The translations under genes and the position numbers were made by a program. Positions 27,883 through 35,612 of a DNA stretch of 44,122 nt are shown here, piece after piece (positions within the stretch are counted from its first letter, which is position 1; each line of letters starts with the position of its first letter). The notes beneath the pieces are model-generated. The model searched no databases, was not told the origin of the DNA, and saw nothing but the letters and a program-made list of their open reading frames with translations. The stretch spans positions 1-44,122 of the forward strand of contig VBFY01000066.1 in assembly GCA_005889405.1 (NCBI GenBank), written 5' to 3'. Origin of the DNA: Chloroflexota bacterium. Lineage in GTDB: Bacteria; Chloroflexota; Limnocylindria; P2-11E.

Positions 27883-28269
27883 GTGGGCATCGTCTGGCGG
27901 ACGCTGATCAATGCCGTGGCGATCGTCGTGGCGGCATACATCGTGAACCTCTACTCGCCGGACTCGATCAAGTGGGGCCAGGTCGATTACGGGCTCGGCG
28001 ACGTCGGCCGTTACCTGTCGCTCATCCTGACCGGTCTCGCACTCGGCGTCGTGAACGCGATCGTGAAGCCGATCTTGGTCATGGTCTCCCTGCCGATCAC
28101 GTGCGTCACGCTCGGTCTCTTCATCTTCGTGATCAACGCCCTGATGTTGCTGCTCGTATCGCTGATCCCGTTCCTCGGTTTCGTGGTGAACGGGTTCGTC
28201 GTCGCGCTCGTCGCCTCGATCGTGATCTCGATCGTCAGCTGGGCCCTTTCGATGGTCCTGCCCGACTGA
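27883..28269 (+). CDS. YvlD-like four-helix membrane protein (phage holin family IV-type)
   Basis: The 128-residue product has four membrane helices with the family motif LALGVVNAIVKPILVMVSLPITCVTLGLFIFVINALMLLL in the middle. This family is named after holins, but most members, such as B. subtilis YvlD, are chromosomal membrane proteins without lytic role. In B. subtilis yvlD lies in one operon with the DUF4097 gene yvlB. Here the two families are again within 4.5 kb, with an ABC exporter between them. No phage genes are nearby. The GTG start at 27883 is chosen because the first helix begins eight residues later. Confidence 0.88.
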   Translation: MGIVWRTLINAVAIVVAAYIVNLYSPDSIKWGQVDYGLGDVGRYLSLILTGLALGVVNAIVKPILVMVSLPITCVTLGLFIFVINALMLLLVSLIPFLGFVVNGFVVALVASIVISIVSWALSMVLPD

Positions 28270-28282
28270 CGCCCCGCGCGTG

Positions 28283-29161
28283 ATGGCGACGAAGGGCTCG
28301 CCCGATTTCGTCGTCGTGACCGGCCTCTCCGGCTCGGGCAAGTCGCAGGCGGTGAAGGTCTTCGAGGATCTCGACTACTACACGCTCGACAACCTTCCGC
28401 CCGCACTCATGAAGACGACGCTCGACGTGTGCCGGCGCGGCGGTCACCCGCGCGTGGCGTTCGTCATCGACGCACGGAGCGGTGCGCTGTTCTCGGAGGC
28501 GAGCGCCGCACTCGACGCGCTCGCCGCGGACGGCGATCGGCCGCACATCCTGTTCTTCGACGCCTCCGACGACGTGCTGCTCCAGCGGTACAGCGAGACC
28601 CGCCACCGGCATCCCCTCGAAGGCGCGGGCGGTGTCCAGCCATCGATCGACGAGGAGCGGCGGGTGCTGGTTGCGCTGCGCGCGCGCGCCGACAAGGTCA
28701 TCGACACGACGCACCTCACGGTGAAGGATCTGCGCGACACGCTCCACTCCCTGTACGGCGGTGGCGTCACGGGAATGCTCGTTCACGTGACGAGCTTCGG
28801 CTACAAGTACGGCGTGCCTCCCGGCGCCGATCTCGTGTTCGACGTGCGATTCATGGAGAACCCGTTCTACATCCCCACACTTAGACCGAAGACCGGTCGC
28901 GACCGGGAGGTGATCGATTTCGTGCTCGGACATCCCGCGACAGCGGAGTTCCTGACGCACCTCATGCCGTTCCTCCAGTTCGCGCTCCCGCGATACGAGG
29001 AGGAGAAGAAGGCACGGCTCGGAATGGCCTTCGGCTGCACCGGAGGACGTCACCGCTCGGTCGTGATCGCGAACGAGGTCGCGAAGCGCCTCCGGGAATT
29101 CTGGCCCGGAGAGATCACCATCGAGCACCGCGACGTCGAGCGGCCGGAGGTGACGACCTGA
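28283..29161 (+). CDS. rapZ: RNase adapter protein RapZ (YvcJ) nucleotide-binding protein
   Basis: RapZ/YvcJ proteins bind nucleotides; in E. coli RapZ guides RNase E to the small RNA GlmZ and so controls amino-sugar synthesis, while in Gram-positives the exact role is less clear. The 292-residue product has Walker A GLSGSGKS at residues 14-21, the early DLDYYTLDNLPPAL segment, DTTHLTVKDLR, SFGYKYGVPPGADLVFDVRFMENPFY and the C-terminal GCTGGRHRSV, all diagnostic. Length is typical. A GTG one codon upstream of the chosen ATG is possible. Eight bases separate it from whiA. The yvcK gene that usually lies between them is missing. Confidence 0.95.
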   Translation: MATKGSPDFVVVTGLSGSGKSQAVKVFEDLDYYTLDNLPPALMKTTLDVCRRGGHPRVAFVIDARSGALFSEASAALDALAADGDRPHILFFDASDDVLLQRYSETRHRHPLEGAGGVQPSIDEERRVLVALRARADKVIDTTHLTVKDLRDTLHSLYGGGVTGMLVHVTSFGYKYGVPPGADLVFDVRFMENPFYIPTLRPKTGRDREVIDFVLGHPATAEFLTHLMPFLQFALPRYEEEKKARLGMAFGCTGGRHRSVVIANEVAKRLREFWPGEITIEHRDVERPEVTT

Positions 29162-29169
29162 GACGCGGC

Positions 29170-29901
29170 GTGACCCGCGCGGATCGATCGCCGCTGTCCG
29201 AGGAAGTGAAGGCCGAGCTCGCGCGCGTACGCCCCTCGGACTGCGATCGCCGCGTCCTCGCCGCGCTGCTGCCGCGCGCGAAGCATCTCGGCGCTCCCGC
29301 GCGTCGCCTGGCGCACGCGGCCGAGCTCGTCGGCGGCCGGGCCTCGCTCCGGCGCGAGTGCTGCCGCCGCACGTACCTGCGCGGGCTGTTCCTCGCCGGC
29401 GGCTCCGTCTCCGCCGGGCCATCCGGGTATCTCCTCGAGCTGCGACCGCCGCGGGGCGAGGCAACGCGGTCGCGCGCCGTGTTGAAACGCGAGGGTTTCG
29501 CGCCGCGTGGCCGGGTGAGACGCGGCCGTCAGGTGCTCATGCTGCGCGCCGCCGATGAGATCGCGTCGTTCCTGCGCCACGCGGGGGCGGGCGAGACGCT
29601 GCTCCGCTTCGAGACGCGGCGCGTCTCGCGTGAGATGCGTGGCCACACGAACGCGAGTGTCAACGCGGATGCGGCGAATCTCGCGCGTGCCGTCAGGGCG
29701 GCACACGACCAGGTCGAGGCGGTGCGTGCGCTCGCGGAGTCCGGGCGGTTGGCGGGGATGCCGGTCGAGGTCCGCGCCGCCGCCGCCGCGCGGCTCCGCG
29801 CACCGGAGGCGACCCTGTCCGAGCTCGCGGTGCGTCTCGACACGACGAAATGGGTGGTCCGTCAGCGGCTGCGCCGCATCACCCGTGAGGCCGCGCGGTG
29901 A
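29170..29901 (+). CDS. whiA: WhiA-family DNA-binding protein, shortened N-terminal part
   Basis: WhiA is a DNA-binding protein of Gram-positives and relatives, needed for sporulation genes in Streptomyces and linked to cell division in Bacillus. The 243-residue product has LSEEVKAELARV at the N-terminus, RRECCRRTYLRGLFLAGGSVS near residue 60-80 (a LAGLIDADG-derived segment), the central TNASVNADAANLARAVRAAHDQVEAV stretch, and the C-terminal HTH LSELAVRLDTTKWVVRQRLRRI. WhiA proteins are usually about 310-330 residues. Here most of the first LAGLIDADG-like half seems replaced by a short Arg/Ala-rich segment. The stop overlaps tpiA by 4 nt. The GTG start at 29170 fits the usual N-terminal motif. 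Confidence 0.9.
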   Translation: MTRADRSPLSEEVKAELARVRPSDCDRRVLAALLPRAKHLGAPARRLAHAAELVGGRASLRRECCRRTYLRGLFLAGGSVSAGPSGYLLELRPPRGEATRSRAVLKREGFAPRGRVRRGRQVLMLRAADEIASFLRHAGAGETLLRFETRRVSREMRGHTNASVNADAANLARAVRAAHDQVEAVRALAESGRLAGMPVEVRAAAAARLRAPEATLSELAVRLDTTKWVVRQRLRRITREAAR

Positions 29902-30653
29902 CGCGGCCCCGCTTGGTCGTCGGGAACTGGAAGATGAATCCGCCGACGATCGCAGAGGCGGTCGCGCTCGCCCGCGCGGTCGTCAGCGCCGCGCCCGCGG
30001 GCGATGTCACCATGGCGGTCGCGCCGCCAGCGGTCGCGCTCGCCATGGTCGCCGAGGCGGTGCGCGGTACACGTGTGCTCGTCTACACGCAGGACGTGCA
30101 TTGGGAGGACAAAGGCGCCTACACCGGTGGGATCGCGGCTTCGATGCTCGCCGGCGTTGCGGTGGGGACGATCGTCGGTCACTCAGAGGTACGCCGCGAC
30201 CTCGGCGACGACGACATCCGCGTGGCGCGCAAGCTCGCGCGCGCGATCGCCGCCGGGCTGCGCGTCGTGCTCTGCGTCGGCGAAAGCGAGGCGCAACACC
30301 TGGCGGGCGAAACGGAATCTGTCGTCGCGCGGCAGGTCGCCGCCGATGTCGCGCCGCTGCGCGCGAATCGCGAGCGCGCGGCGCAGCTTGTCATCGCCTA
30401 CGAGCCGATCTGGGCGATCGGCACCGGGCGTCCCGCGACCGCCGCGCATGCGACCGCTGCCGCCCGCATGATCCGTCGCACGCTCGAGACCGCCGGCCTC
30501 CCCGGCGACGGGACGCCCGTTCTCTATGGCGGCAGCGTCACGGCCGCCGGCGTCCGTGAATTTTCGACCGCCGATGGCATCGACGGGGCGCTCGTCGGCG
30601 GAGCGTCGCTCAAGGCCGAGGAGTTCGGAGCGATCGTGCGGGCCTTCGCGTGA
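29898..30653 (+). CDS. tpiA: Triosephosphate isomerase
   Basis: TpiA interconverts dihydroxyacetone phosphate and glyceraldehyde 3-phosphate. The 251-residue product has the substrate lysine in GNWKMN (K12), catalytic His95 in GHSE, the catalytic glutamate E169 in AYEPIWAIGTG with its mobile loop, and the phosphate-binding YGGSV and GALVGGASL segments. The residue after GHSE is Val98 rather than the usual Arg (GHSERR). The GTG start overlaps the whiA stop and the stop overlaps gpmI, each by 4 nt. Genes gap and pgk, often found before tpiA in such clusters, are not here. Confidence 0.97.
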   Translation: MTRPRLVVGNWKMNPPTIAEAVALARAVVSAAPAGDVTMAVAPPAVALAMVAEAVRGTRVLVYTQDVHWEDKGAYTGGIAASMLAGVAVGTIVGHSEVRRDLGDDDIRVARKLARAIAAGLRVVLCVGESEAQHLAGETESVVARQVAADVAPLRANRERAAQLVIAYEPIWAIGTGRPATAAHATAAARMIRRTLETAGLPGDGTPVLYGGSVTAAGVREFSTADGIDGALVGGASLKAEEFGAIVRAFA

Positions 30654-32170
30654 CCGCGGCGTCTGCATACCGGCCGGTCGTGCTCTGCGTGCTCGATGGC
30701 TGGGGGATCGCGCCGGACGGGCCAGGCAACGCCGTGACGCGCGCGAAGACGCCGCATCTCGACGCGCTCTTCGGGCGCTATCCGCACGCGAAGCTCGACG
30801 CGAGCGGCCGCGCCGTCGGGCTGCCGGACGGCGTGATGGGGAACAGCGAGGTCGGCCATCTCACGATGGGCGCCGGCTACATCAGTTATCAGGAGCTCGT
30901 CCGCGTCAACGACGCGATCGACGACGGCAGCTTCTTCGAGAATGCCGCGCTCCGCGCGGCGTGTGCCACCGTCCGAGAGCGCGGGACGCTTCATCTCCTG
31001 GGGCTCATCTCGACGGGTGGCGTGCATGCCGACATGAAGCATCTCGCCGCGCTCATCGGTCTCGCGAAACGCGAGCGCGTCGCGCGCGTCGTCGTGCACG
31101 CCTTCCTGGATGGGCGCGATATGGCGCCACGCAGCGCGCTCGGGCTGCTACCGCGGATCACCGCGCCGATCGCGACGGTGCATGGCCGTTACTACGCGAT
31201 GGACCGCGACAAGCGCTGGGAGCGCACCGAGCTGTCGTACGACGCGATCGTCGATGGCAAAGGAACCCGCGCTGACAGCGCGACAGCGGCCGTCGAGCGG
31301 TGCTACGAAGACAGCTCGTGCAGCGACGAGCTGATGAAGCCGCACGTCGTGCGTGACGGCGCGCCGATGCAGGACCGCGACGCGGTCATCTTCTTCAACT
31401 TCCGTCCCGATCGCGCGCGACAGCTCACCTGGGCGCTCACGCAGAAGGACTTCGACGGCTTCGCACGCGCGCGCGTCCCGCGGGACCTGACGTTCGTGAC
31501 CCTGACCGAGTACAAGGTCGGGGTCCCCGGCGTGAAAGCGGCATTCGCGCCTGCCGAGGTGGTGCCGATGGCCCAGGTCCTCTCGGAGGCCGGATTGAAG
31601 CAGTTCCACGCCGCCGAGACCGAGAAGTACGCGCACGTGACGTACTTCTTCAACGGCGGCCGCGAGCCGCCGTTCCCAGGTGAGGAGCGGATCCTCGTGC
31701 CGTCACCGAAGGTCGCGACGTACGACCTGCGTCCCGAGATGAGCGCTGCGGGCGTGGCGGACACGGTGGTGAACGCGATCGAAGGCGGCACGTACGACTT
31801 CGCGATCGTGAACTTCGCGAACCCGGACATGGTCGGTCACACCGGCGATTTCGAGGCGACGCGCGCCGCGATGGCGGCGACCGACGATGCGGTCGGACGG
31901 GTCGTCGACGCGGCCCTGGCCGCGGGCGGCTGCGTCATCGTCACCGCTGATCACGGAAACGCCGAGGAGCTCCTGTTCCCCGATGGCAGCCGGAACACGC
32001 AGCACTCCATGAATCCCGTGCCGGTCGTGTTCGTCGCGCGCGACGGCGACCGTTTCTCGCTGCGGGACGGCGGGCTCCGCGATATCGCGCCAACGCTGCT
32101 CACGCTTCTCGGTCTCCCCGTTCCCGATCGCATGACCGGGCGCTCGCTGCTTCAGCCGCGGGCGCTGTGA
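30650..32170 (+). CDS. gpmI: 2,3-bisphosphoglycerate-independent phosphoglycerate mutase
   Basis: GpmI converts 3- and 2-phosphoglycerate in glycolysis using two manganese ions and a phosphoserine. The 506-residue product has the first metal Asp in VLDGWGI (D16), the catalytic Ser66 in MGNSEVGH, HAFLDGRDM and RYYAMDRDKRWER in the transferase domain, and the C-terminal metal-binding NFANPDMVGHTG and TADHGNAEEL motifs. Length is as expected. The GTG start overlaps tpiA by 4 nt; the stop shares one base with the ATG of the following membrane-protein gene. Confidence 0.97.
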   Translation: MTAASAYRPVVLCVLDGWGIAPDGPGNAVTRAKTPHLDALFGRYPHAKLDASGRAVGLPDGVMGNSEVGHLTMGAGYISYQELVRVNDAIDDGSFFENAALRAACATVRERGTLHLLGLISTGGVHADMKHLAALIGLAKRERVARVVVHAFLDGRDMAPRSALGLLPRITAPIATVHGRYYAMDRDKRWERTELSYDAIVDGKGTRADSATAAVERCYEDSSCSDELMKPHVVRDGAPMQDRDAVIFFNFRPDRARQLTWALTQKDFDGFARARVPRDLTFVTLTEYKVGVPGVKAAFAPAEVVPMAQVLSEAGLKQFHAAETEKYAHVTYFFNGGREPPFPGEERILVPSPKVATYDLRPEMSAAGVADTVVNAIEGGTYDFAIVNFANPDMVGHTGDFEATRAAMAATDDAVGRVVDAALAAGGCVIVTADHGNAEELLFPDGSRNTQHSMNPVPVVFVARDGDRFSLRDGGLRDIAPTLLTLLGLPVPDRMTGRSLLQPRAL

Positions 32171-33582
32171 TGCGCGCGAGTCGCTCGTGGTGGACATACG
32201 CGATCGTTGCCGCGGCGTTCGCGGTGCTTGCAGTTGGTCACTGGCTGTGGGCGCTGGCGGGGGACGGGCCCGTGCTCTATGGAGAGGGTGCCGTCGCGCA
32301 TGCCGCGATCCTCGCGCGTGATCACCTCGAGTACACGTTCACCGCGCGTTATGGAGACGTCACGCCGATCTTCACCGCGGCGAACTATCCCCCGCTGTAC
32401 TTCCACCTCGCGGGCGTTGCCGATCCATTCATCGCGGGCCGCCTTGTGAGCATCCTCGCCAGCCTCTTCGTGGCCGGCGCGATCGTGTGGCGTGCACGTG
32501 CGGCTGGGGCGGTCGTCGCGGGGACCGTCGGGCTCGCGTGGCTGGGTTCCGTTCCGGTGATGCAGTGGGGTCCGGCACTAAAGCCCGACGCCGTTGCGCT
32601 TGCACTTACCGTGGGCGCCGTTCTCGCACTTGGGCGTGAGCGCCCGATGCACGCTCTCTCCGGCGCGCTGGTGGGCCTGGCGGCGATGACGAAACCGACG
32701 GCGCTGCTGCCGGCAGCCGTCCTTTTCATTTTCGTCGCACGTCGCGACCCGATCGCGGCCCTCCGGGCACTCGGCGCCGGCGTTGTGGCGGCGCTCGCCG
32801 TCGCGCTCCTGACCGAAGGACCGTCGAAGGCGCTGTACGTTCACGTCTTCGACTGGAACGCGCTGCCCTGGCGGATCGAGCTTCTCGTGGGGCTGGCGGT
32901 CGTTGCCATTCTCGTTCTCGCGGTGCCGACGGCCACGATCGTCGCGACGCGACCGGCCGACAGCGCGATCGCTGCGTATGGCATCTCCGCCATCGGCGTG
33001 CTGCTGCTCGGAGGCCGTGAGGGCGCGACGCTCAACTATTTTCTCGACCTGTCCGCCGCTCTCGCGCTCGGCGCGGCGGCCGTCGCACCACGCCTCGCGA
33101 TGGGCCGCGCATACCCCGTGGCTTCTCTCGCGCAGCTCGTGGTCGGCGTAGCTCTGCTCAACCCATTCCCTTCCGTTCCCAGCGTGCTGCAGCCGACCGG
33201 CAAATGGAGCGATCCCTCGCGCGCGGCGCTCGTGCGGGAGCTGCCCGGCACGCTGCTCGTCGAGGACAGCGGCCTCCTCGTTGCGAACGGCCGTGAGCCG
33301 ATCGTCGACGATCTTTTCCTGTGGTCGCGCGTCTACGCAACGGGCCGTTTCTTTCTGGAGGGCGAGCGACTTCTTGTCGCGGTCCGGGCCGGCACCTTCG
33401 ATGCGATCGTGAGCGAGGTCGAGCTGGACCACATCGATGCTGGGCCGGGCTACGAGCGTCAGAGGTGGAACAGCGACCTAGTCACCGCGGTGCTCGAGCG
33501 TTATCAGATGCTGACGCGAGCGTATGGTCTCTGTCAGCCGCTCGTGCGATGCCAGCAGCTGTACGTGTACACGCGCCGCTAG
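32170..33582 (+). CDS. Multi-pass membrane protein, GT-C (ArnT/PMT-like) glycosyltransferase candidate
   Basis: The 470-residue product has about ten membrane helices in the first 330 residues and a soluble C-terminal domain of about 130 residues. An outer loop after helix 1 carries EGAVAHAAIL and then NYPPLYFHL, and further on come WGPALKPDAVALAL and MTKPTALLPA. The YPP-loop and KPD/TKP motifs are seen in lipid-linked sugar transferases of the GT-C fold, but the usual acidic pair at the first loop is not clear, so the activity is uncertain. The start is ATG at 32170 (TGATG with gpmI); GTG at 32167 is also possible. secG follows after 20 bp. Confidence 0.8.
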   Translation: MRASRSWWTYAIVAAAFAVLAVGHWLWALAGDGPVLYGEGAVAHAAILARDHLEYTFTARYGDVTPIFTAANYPPLYFHLAGVADPFIAGRLVSILASLFVAGAIVWRARAAGAVVAGTVGLAWLGSVPVMQWGPALKPDAVALALTVGAVLALGRERPMHALSGALVGLAAMTKPTALLPAAVLFIFVARRDPIAALRALGAGVVAALAVALLTEGPSKALYVHVFDWNALPWRIELLVGLAVVAILVLAVPTATIVATRPADSAIAAYGISAIGVLLLGGREGATLNYFLDLSAALALGAAAVAPRLAMGRAYPVASLAQLVVGVALLNPFPSVPSVLQPTGKWSDPSRAALVRELPGTLLVEDSGLLVANGREPIVDDLFLWSRVYATGRFFLEGERLLVAVRAGTFDAIVSEVELDHIDAGPGYERQRWNSDLVTAVLERYQMLTRAYGLCQPLVRCQQLYVYTRR

Positions 33583-33585
33583 CCA

Positions 33586-33591
33586 TAGAAT
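33586..33591 (+). promoter_or_regulatory. -10 element of secG
   Basis: TAGAAT followed by GAT, 11 bases before the secG ATG, in the 20-bp gap behind the preceding gene. The core is the same as at uvrB (3930) and at the tRNA-Leu gene on the minus strand (35570). Confidence 0.5.
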
Positions 33592-33602
33592 GATGTGAAC
33601 CC

Positions 33603-33824
33603 ATGGATCTTCTGCAGGTCGCCCAGATCGTCATTGCCGTCGCCGTCGGCGCCTCGATCCTGTTGCAGGCACGCGGCACCGGGCTGTCCTCGACCTTCGG
33701 CGGTGAGTCGACCGCGTATCGCAGCCGTCGTGGTCTCGAGCGGACGCTATTCCGGCTGACGATCGTCCTCATCGTCGTCTACGTGGTCATATCGCTTTTG
33801 GGCGCTCGTTCAGCCAGCGCGTAA
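33603..33824 (+). CDS. secG: Preprotein translocase subunit SecG
   Basis: SecG is the small accessory subunit of the SecYEG channel in the cytoplasmic membrane. The 73-residue product has the two membrane helices (about residues 4-22 and 49-67) joined by the conserved cytoplasmic loop LLQARGTGLSSTFGGES, close to the family consensus with its Gly/Ser-rich part. Length is typical. The ATG start at 33603 is clear. The solute-binding protein gene begins on the base after the stop. SecG lies after glycolytic genes in many Gram-positive genomes, as here. Confidence 0.93.
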   Translation: MDLLQVAQIVIAVAVGASILLQARGTGLSSTFGGESTAYRSRRGLERTLFRLTIVLIVVYVVISLLGARSASA

Positions 33825-35462
33825 GTGAGGGCCCGCGACAAGTTCATCGTCGTCGCATTGATCGCGCTTCTGGTCGTCGTCAGCGGCGTGGCGATCGCGA
33901 TCGATCGGGCGGAGAACAAGACCATCGTGCCGGCATACGGCGGCACCTACGTCGAGGGCGTCACCAGCGCCGCGCAGTATCTCAACCCGGTGCTCGCGGC
34001 GACCCCGGTCGATGACGACGTCGTGCGCCTCGTGTTCAGCGGTCTCAGTCGCTTTCGCAGCGACGGCTCAATCCAGGGCGATCTCGCCAAATCCTTCTCG
34101 ACCAGTGAGGACGGCAAGGTCTGGACGTTCCAGATCCGCGGCGATGCCACCTGGCAGGACGGCAAGCCGGTCATTTCCGACGACGTCGTCTACACCGTCG
34201 CGCTCCTGCAGGACAAAGCGTACGTCGGCCCGTACAGCGATGCGTTCCGCGGCGTGAAGGTCGAGCGCGTCGACGATCGAGTGGTGCGCTTCACACTCCC
34301 CGACGCGTACGGTCCATTTGCGGCGAGCACGACCGTGCCGCTGCTCCCCTCGCACCTGCTCGCGAAGGTCGAGTACGCCGGACTCGCGCGCGTCGCATTC
34401 AACCAGCATCCCGTGGGCAGCGGCCCGTTCCGCGTGATCGAGGCCGACGTTCGGCAGACGGTCCTCGCGCGCAACGACTCCTTCTATCGCACACTCCCGG
34501 ACCGCTCCCGGCCATATCTCGATCGGCTGGTCCTTCGGTCGTATCCCGACACATCGGAGGCGCTCACCGCGCTCGGCCGCGGTGAGATCGACGGAGTCGG
34601 CGGCCTCTCCACCGGGGATGCGGAGCGAGCGCGCACTCTGAAGAACGTGAACCTCTACAGCTTTGGCACGAACGACTTCACCGCCCTCTTCCTGAACATG
34701 CGGCCGGACAAGGCGATGTTCCGTGACCGGGCGGTGCGACAGGCGATCGCGACGGCGATCGACCGCGGTCGGGTGCTTCAGGTGGCGGCCGATGGCCGCG
34801 GCGCCGTCGCCGACGAGTTCGTTCCGCAGTCGTCGTGGGCGTACATCCGCGACATCACGCGCTACACACGCTCCTATGACGACGCGAAGGCCCTGCTCGA
34901 CGGCGCGGACTGGAAGGACCACGATGGCGACGGCGTCCGCGATCGCGGAGGCGTGAAGCTCTCGTTCGCGATCACGACGTCCAACGAGCCCGCGCGCGTG
35001 GCAGCGGCGCTGCAGATCACCGACGACCTCGCCGCGATCGGGATTCGTGTGGAGCTGAAGGCGATGCCGTTCACGGAGCTCATCGAGAACGCGGTTCCCG
35101 ACCGGACGTACGACGCCCTGCTCATCGGCGTGAACGTGAGTGGCGATCCCGATCCGTACTCGTTCTTCCATTCCAGCGAGGTCAAGGACCCCGGTCGCAA
35201 TTTCTCCGGCTACTTCACGTTCACGATGGACCGCAGCCTCGAGACTGCGCGCCGTACGACGGATCAGGCGAAACGCCGCGAGCTGTACACGTCGGTCTTC
35301 CAAACGCTGTCGACCGAGGTGCCGGTCGTGTTCCTGTACTTCAGCGACTACCTCTACGCCCAGGGGAAGCAGGTGCAGGGCCTGAAGATCGCGCCGATCA
35401 ACGATCCGCGCGAGAGGCTGTGGAACGCCGAGGACTGGTATGTAAGGACCGCGCGCCGCTGA
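33825..35462 (+). CDS. ABC transporter solute-binding protein, family 5 (peptide/nickel type)
   Basis: Family 5 binding proteins capture peptides or other solutes outside the membrane for an ABC importer. The 545-residue product has an N-terminal hydrophobic helix (residues ~7-27) without a lipobox cysteine, so it is membrane-anchored or processed by signal peptidase I. The family pattern is clear: YLNPVLAATPVDDDVVRLVFSGL, WTFQIRGDATWQDGKPVISDDVVYT, NQHPVGSGPFRVIE, and RDRAVRQAIATAIDR near residue 305. The C-terminal lobe includes LLIGVNVSGDPDPYSFFHSSE. No permease or ATPase partner lies next to it. The GTG start directly follows the secG TAA. Confidence 0.93.
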   Translation: MRARDKFIVVALIALLVVVSGVAIAIDRAENKTIVPAYGGTYVEGVTSAAQYLNPVLAATPVDDDVVRLVFSGLSRFRSDGSIQGDLAKSFSTSEDGKVWTFQIRGDATWQDGKPVISDDVVYTVALLQDKAYVGPYSDAFRGVKVERVDDRVVRFTLPDAYGPFAASTTVPLLPSHLLAKVEYAGLARVAFNQHPVGSGPFRVIEADVRQTVLARNDSFYRTLPDRSRPYLDRLVLRSYPDTSEALTALGRGEIDGVGGLSTGDAERARTLKNVNLYSFGTNDFTALFLNMRPDKAMFRDRAVRQAIATAIDRGRVLQVAADGRGAVADEFVPQSSWAYIRDITRYTRSYDDAKALLDGADWKDHDGDGVRDRGGVKLSFAITTSNEPARVAAALQITDDLAAIGIRVELKAMPFTELIENAVPDRTYDALLIGVNVSGDPDPYSFFHSSEVKDPGRNFSGYFTFTMDRSLETARRTTDQAKRRELYTSVFQTLSTEVPVVFLYFSDYLYAQGKQVQGLKIAPINDPRERLWNAEDWYVRTARR

Positions 35463-35469
35463 TCACCAG

Positions 35470-35553
35470 TGCGGAAGGAGGGACTTGAACCCTCACGACC
35501 TTACGGCCACACGCCCCTGAAGCGTGCGCGTCTGCCAATTCCGCCACATCCGC
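35470..35553 (-). tRNA. tRNA-Leu (anticodon CAG)
   Basis: An 84-nt class II tRNA. The acceptor strand GCGGATG pairs with CTTCCGC except for one T-T mismatch (sixth pair). The D-arm is GCG/CGC, the anticodon stem CACGC/GCGTG holds loop TTCAGGG (anticodon CAG), the long variable arm is TGGCCGTAAGGTCG, and the T-arm GAGGG/CCCTC has loop TTCAAGT. The discriminator is A and CCA is not encoded. TAGAAT lies 11 bases upstream. Confidence 0.95.
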
Positions 35554-35564
35554 TCGAGACACTC

Positions 35565-35570
35565 ATTCTA
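35565..35570 (-). promoter_or_regulatory. -10 element of the tRNA-Leu(CAG) gene
   Basis: TAGAAT, then GAG, on the minus strand, 11 bases before the mature 5' end of the tRNA. No clear -35 is seen. Confidence 0.5.
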
Positions 35571-35599
35571 CCCTCGACACGCCTGCGGTGTGGACCTCC

Positions 35600-35605
35600 T
35601 ACCAT
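35600..35605 (+). promoter_or_regulatory. Possible -10 element of the D-aminopeptidase gene
   Basis: TACCAT lies seven bases before the GTG start in the short divergent gap shared with tRNA-Leu(CAG). Confidence 0.3.
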
Positions 35606-35612
35606 CGCGTCC

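Noticed and set aside
27883-28269. Phage holin as evidence of a prophage
   Set aside because: The family includes many chromosomal YvlD-like proteins and no other phage gene is present.
35088-35098. Second SOS box (GAAC-GCG-GTTC)
   Set aside because: The spacer is three rather than four bases and it lies inside the binding-protein gene.
35469-35612. N-terminal extension of the D-aminopeptidase reading EGLEPSRPYGHTPLKRARLPIPP
   Set aside because: This is the known false peptide from translating antisense through a tRNA-Leu gene; the real start is GTG 35613.
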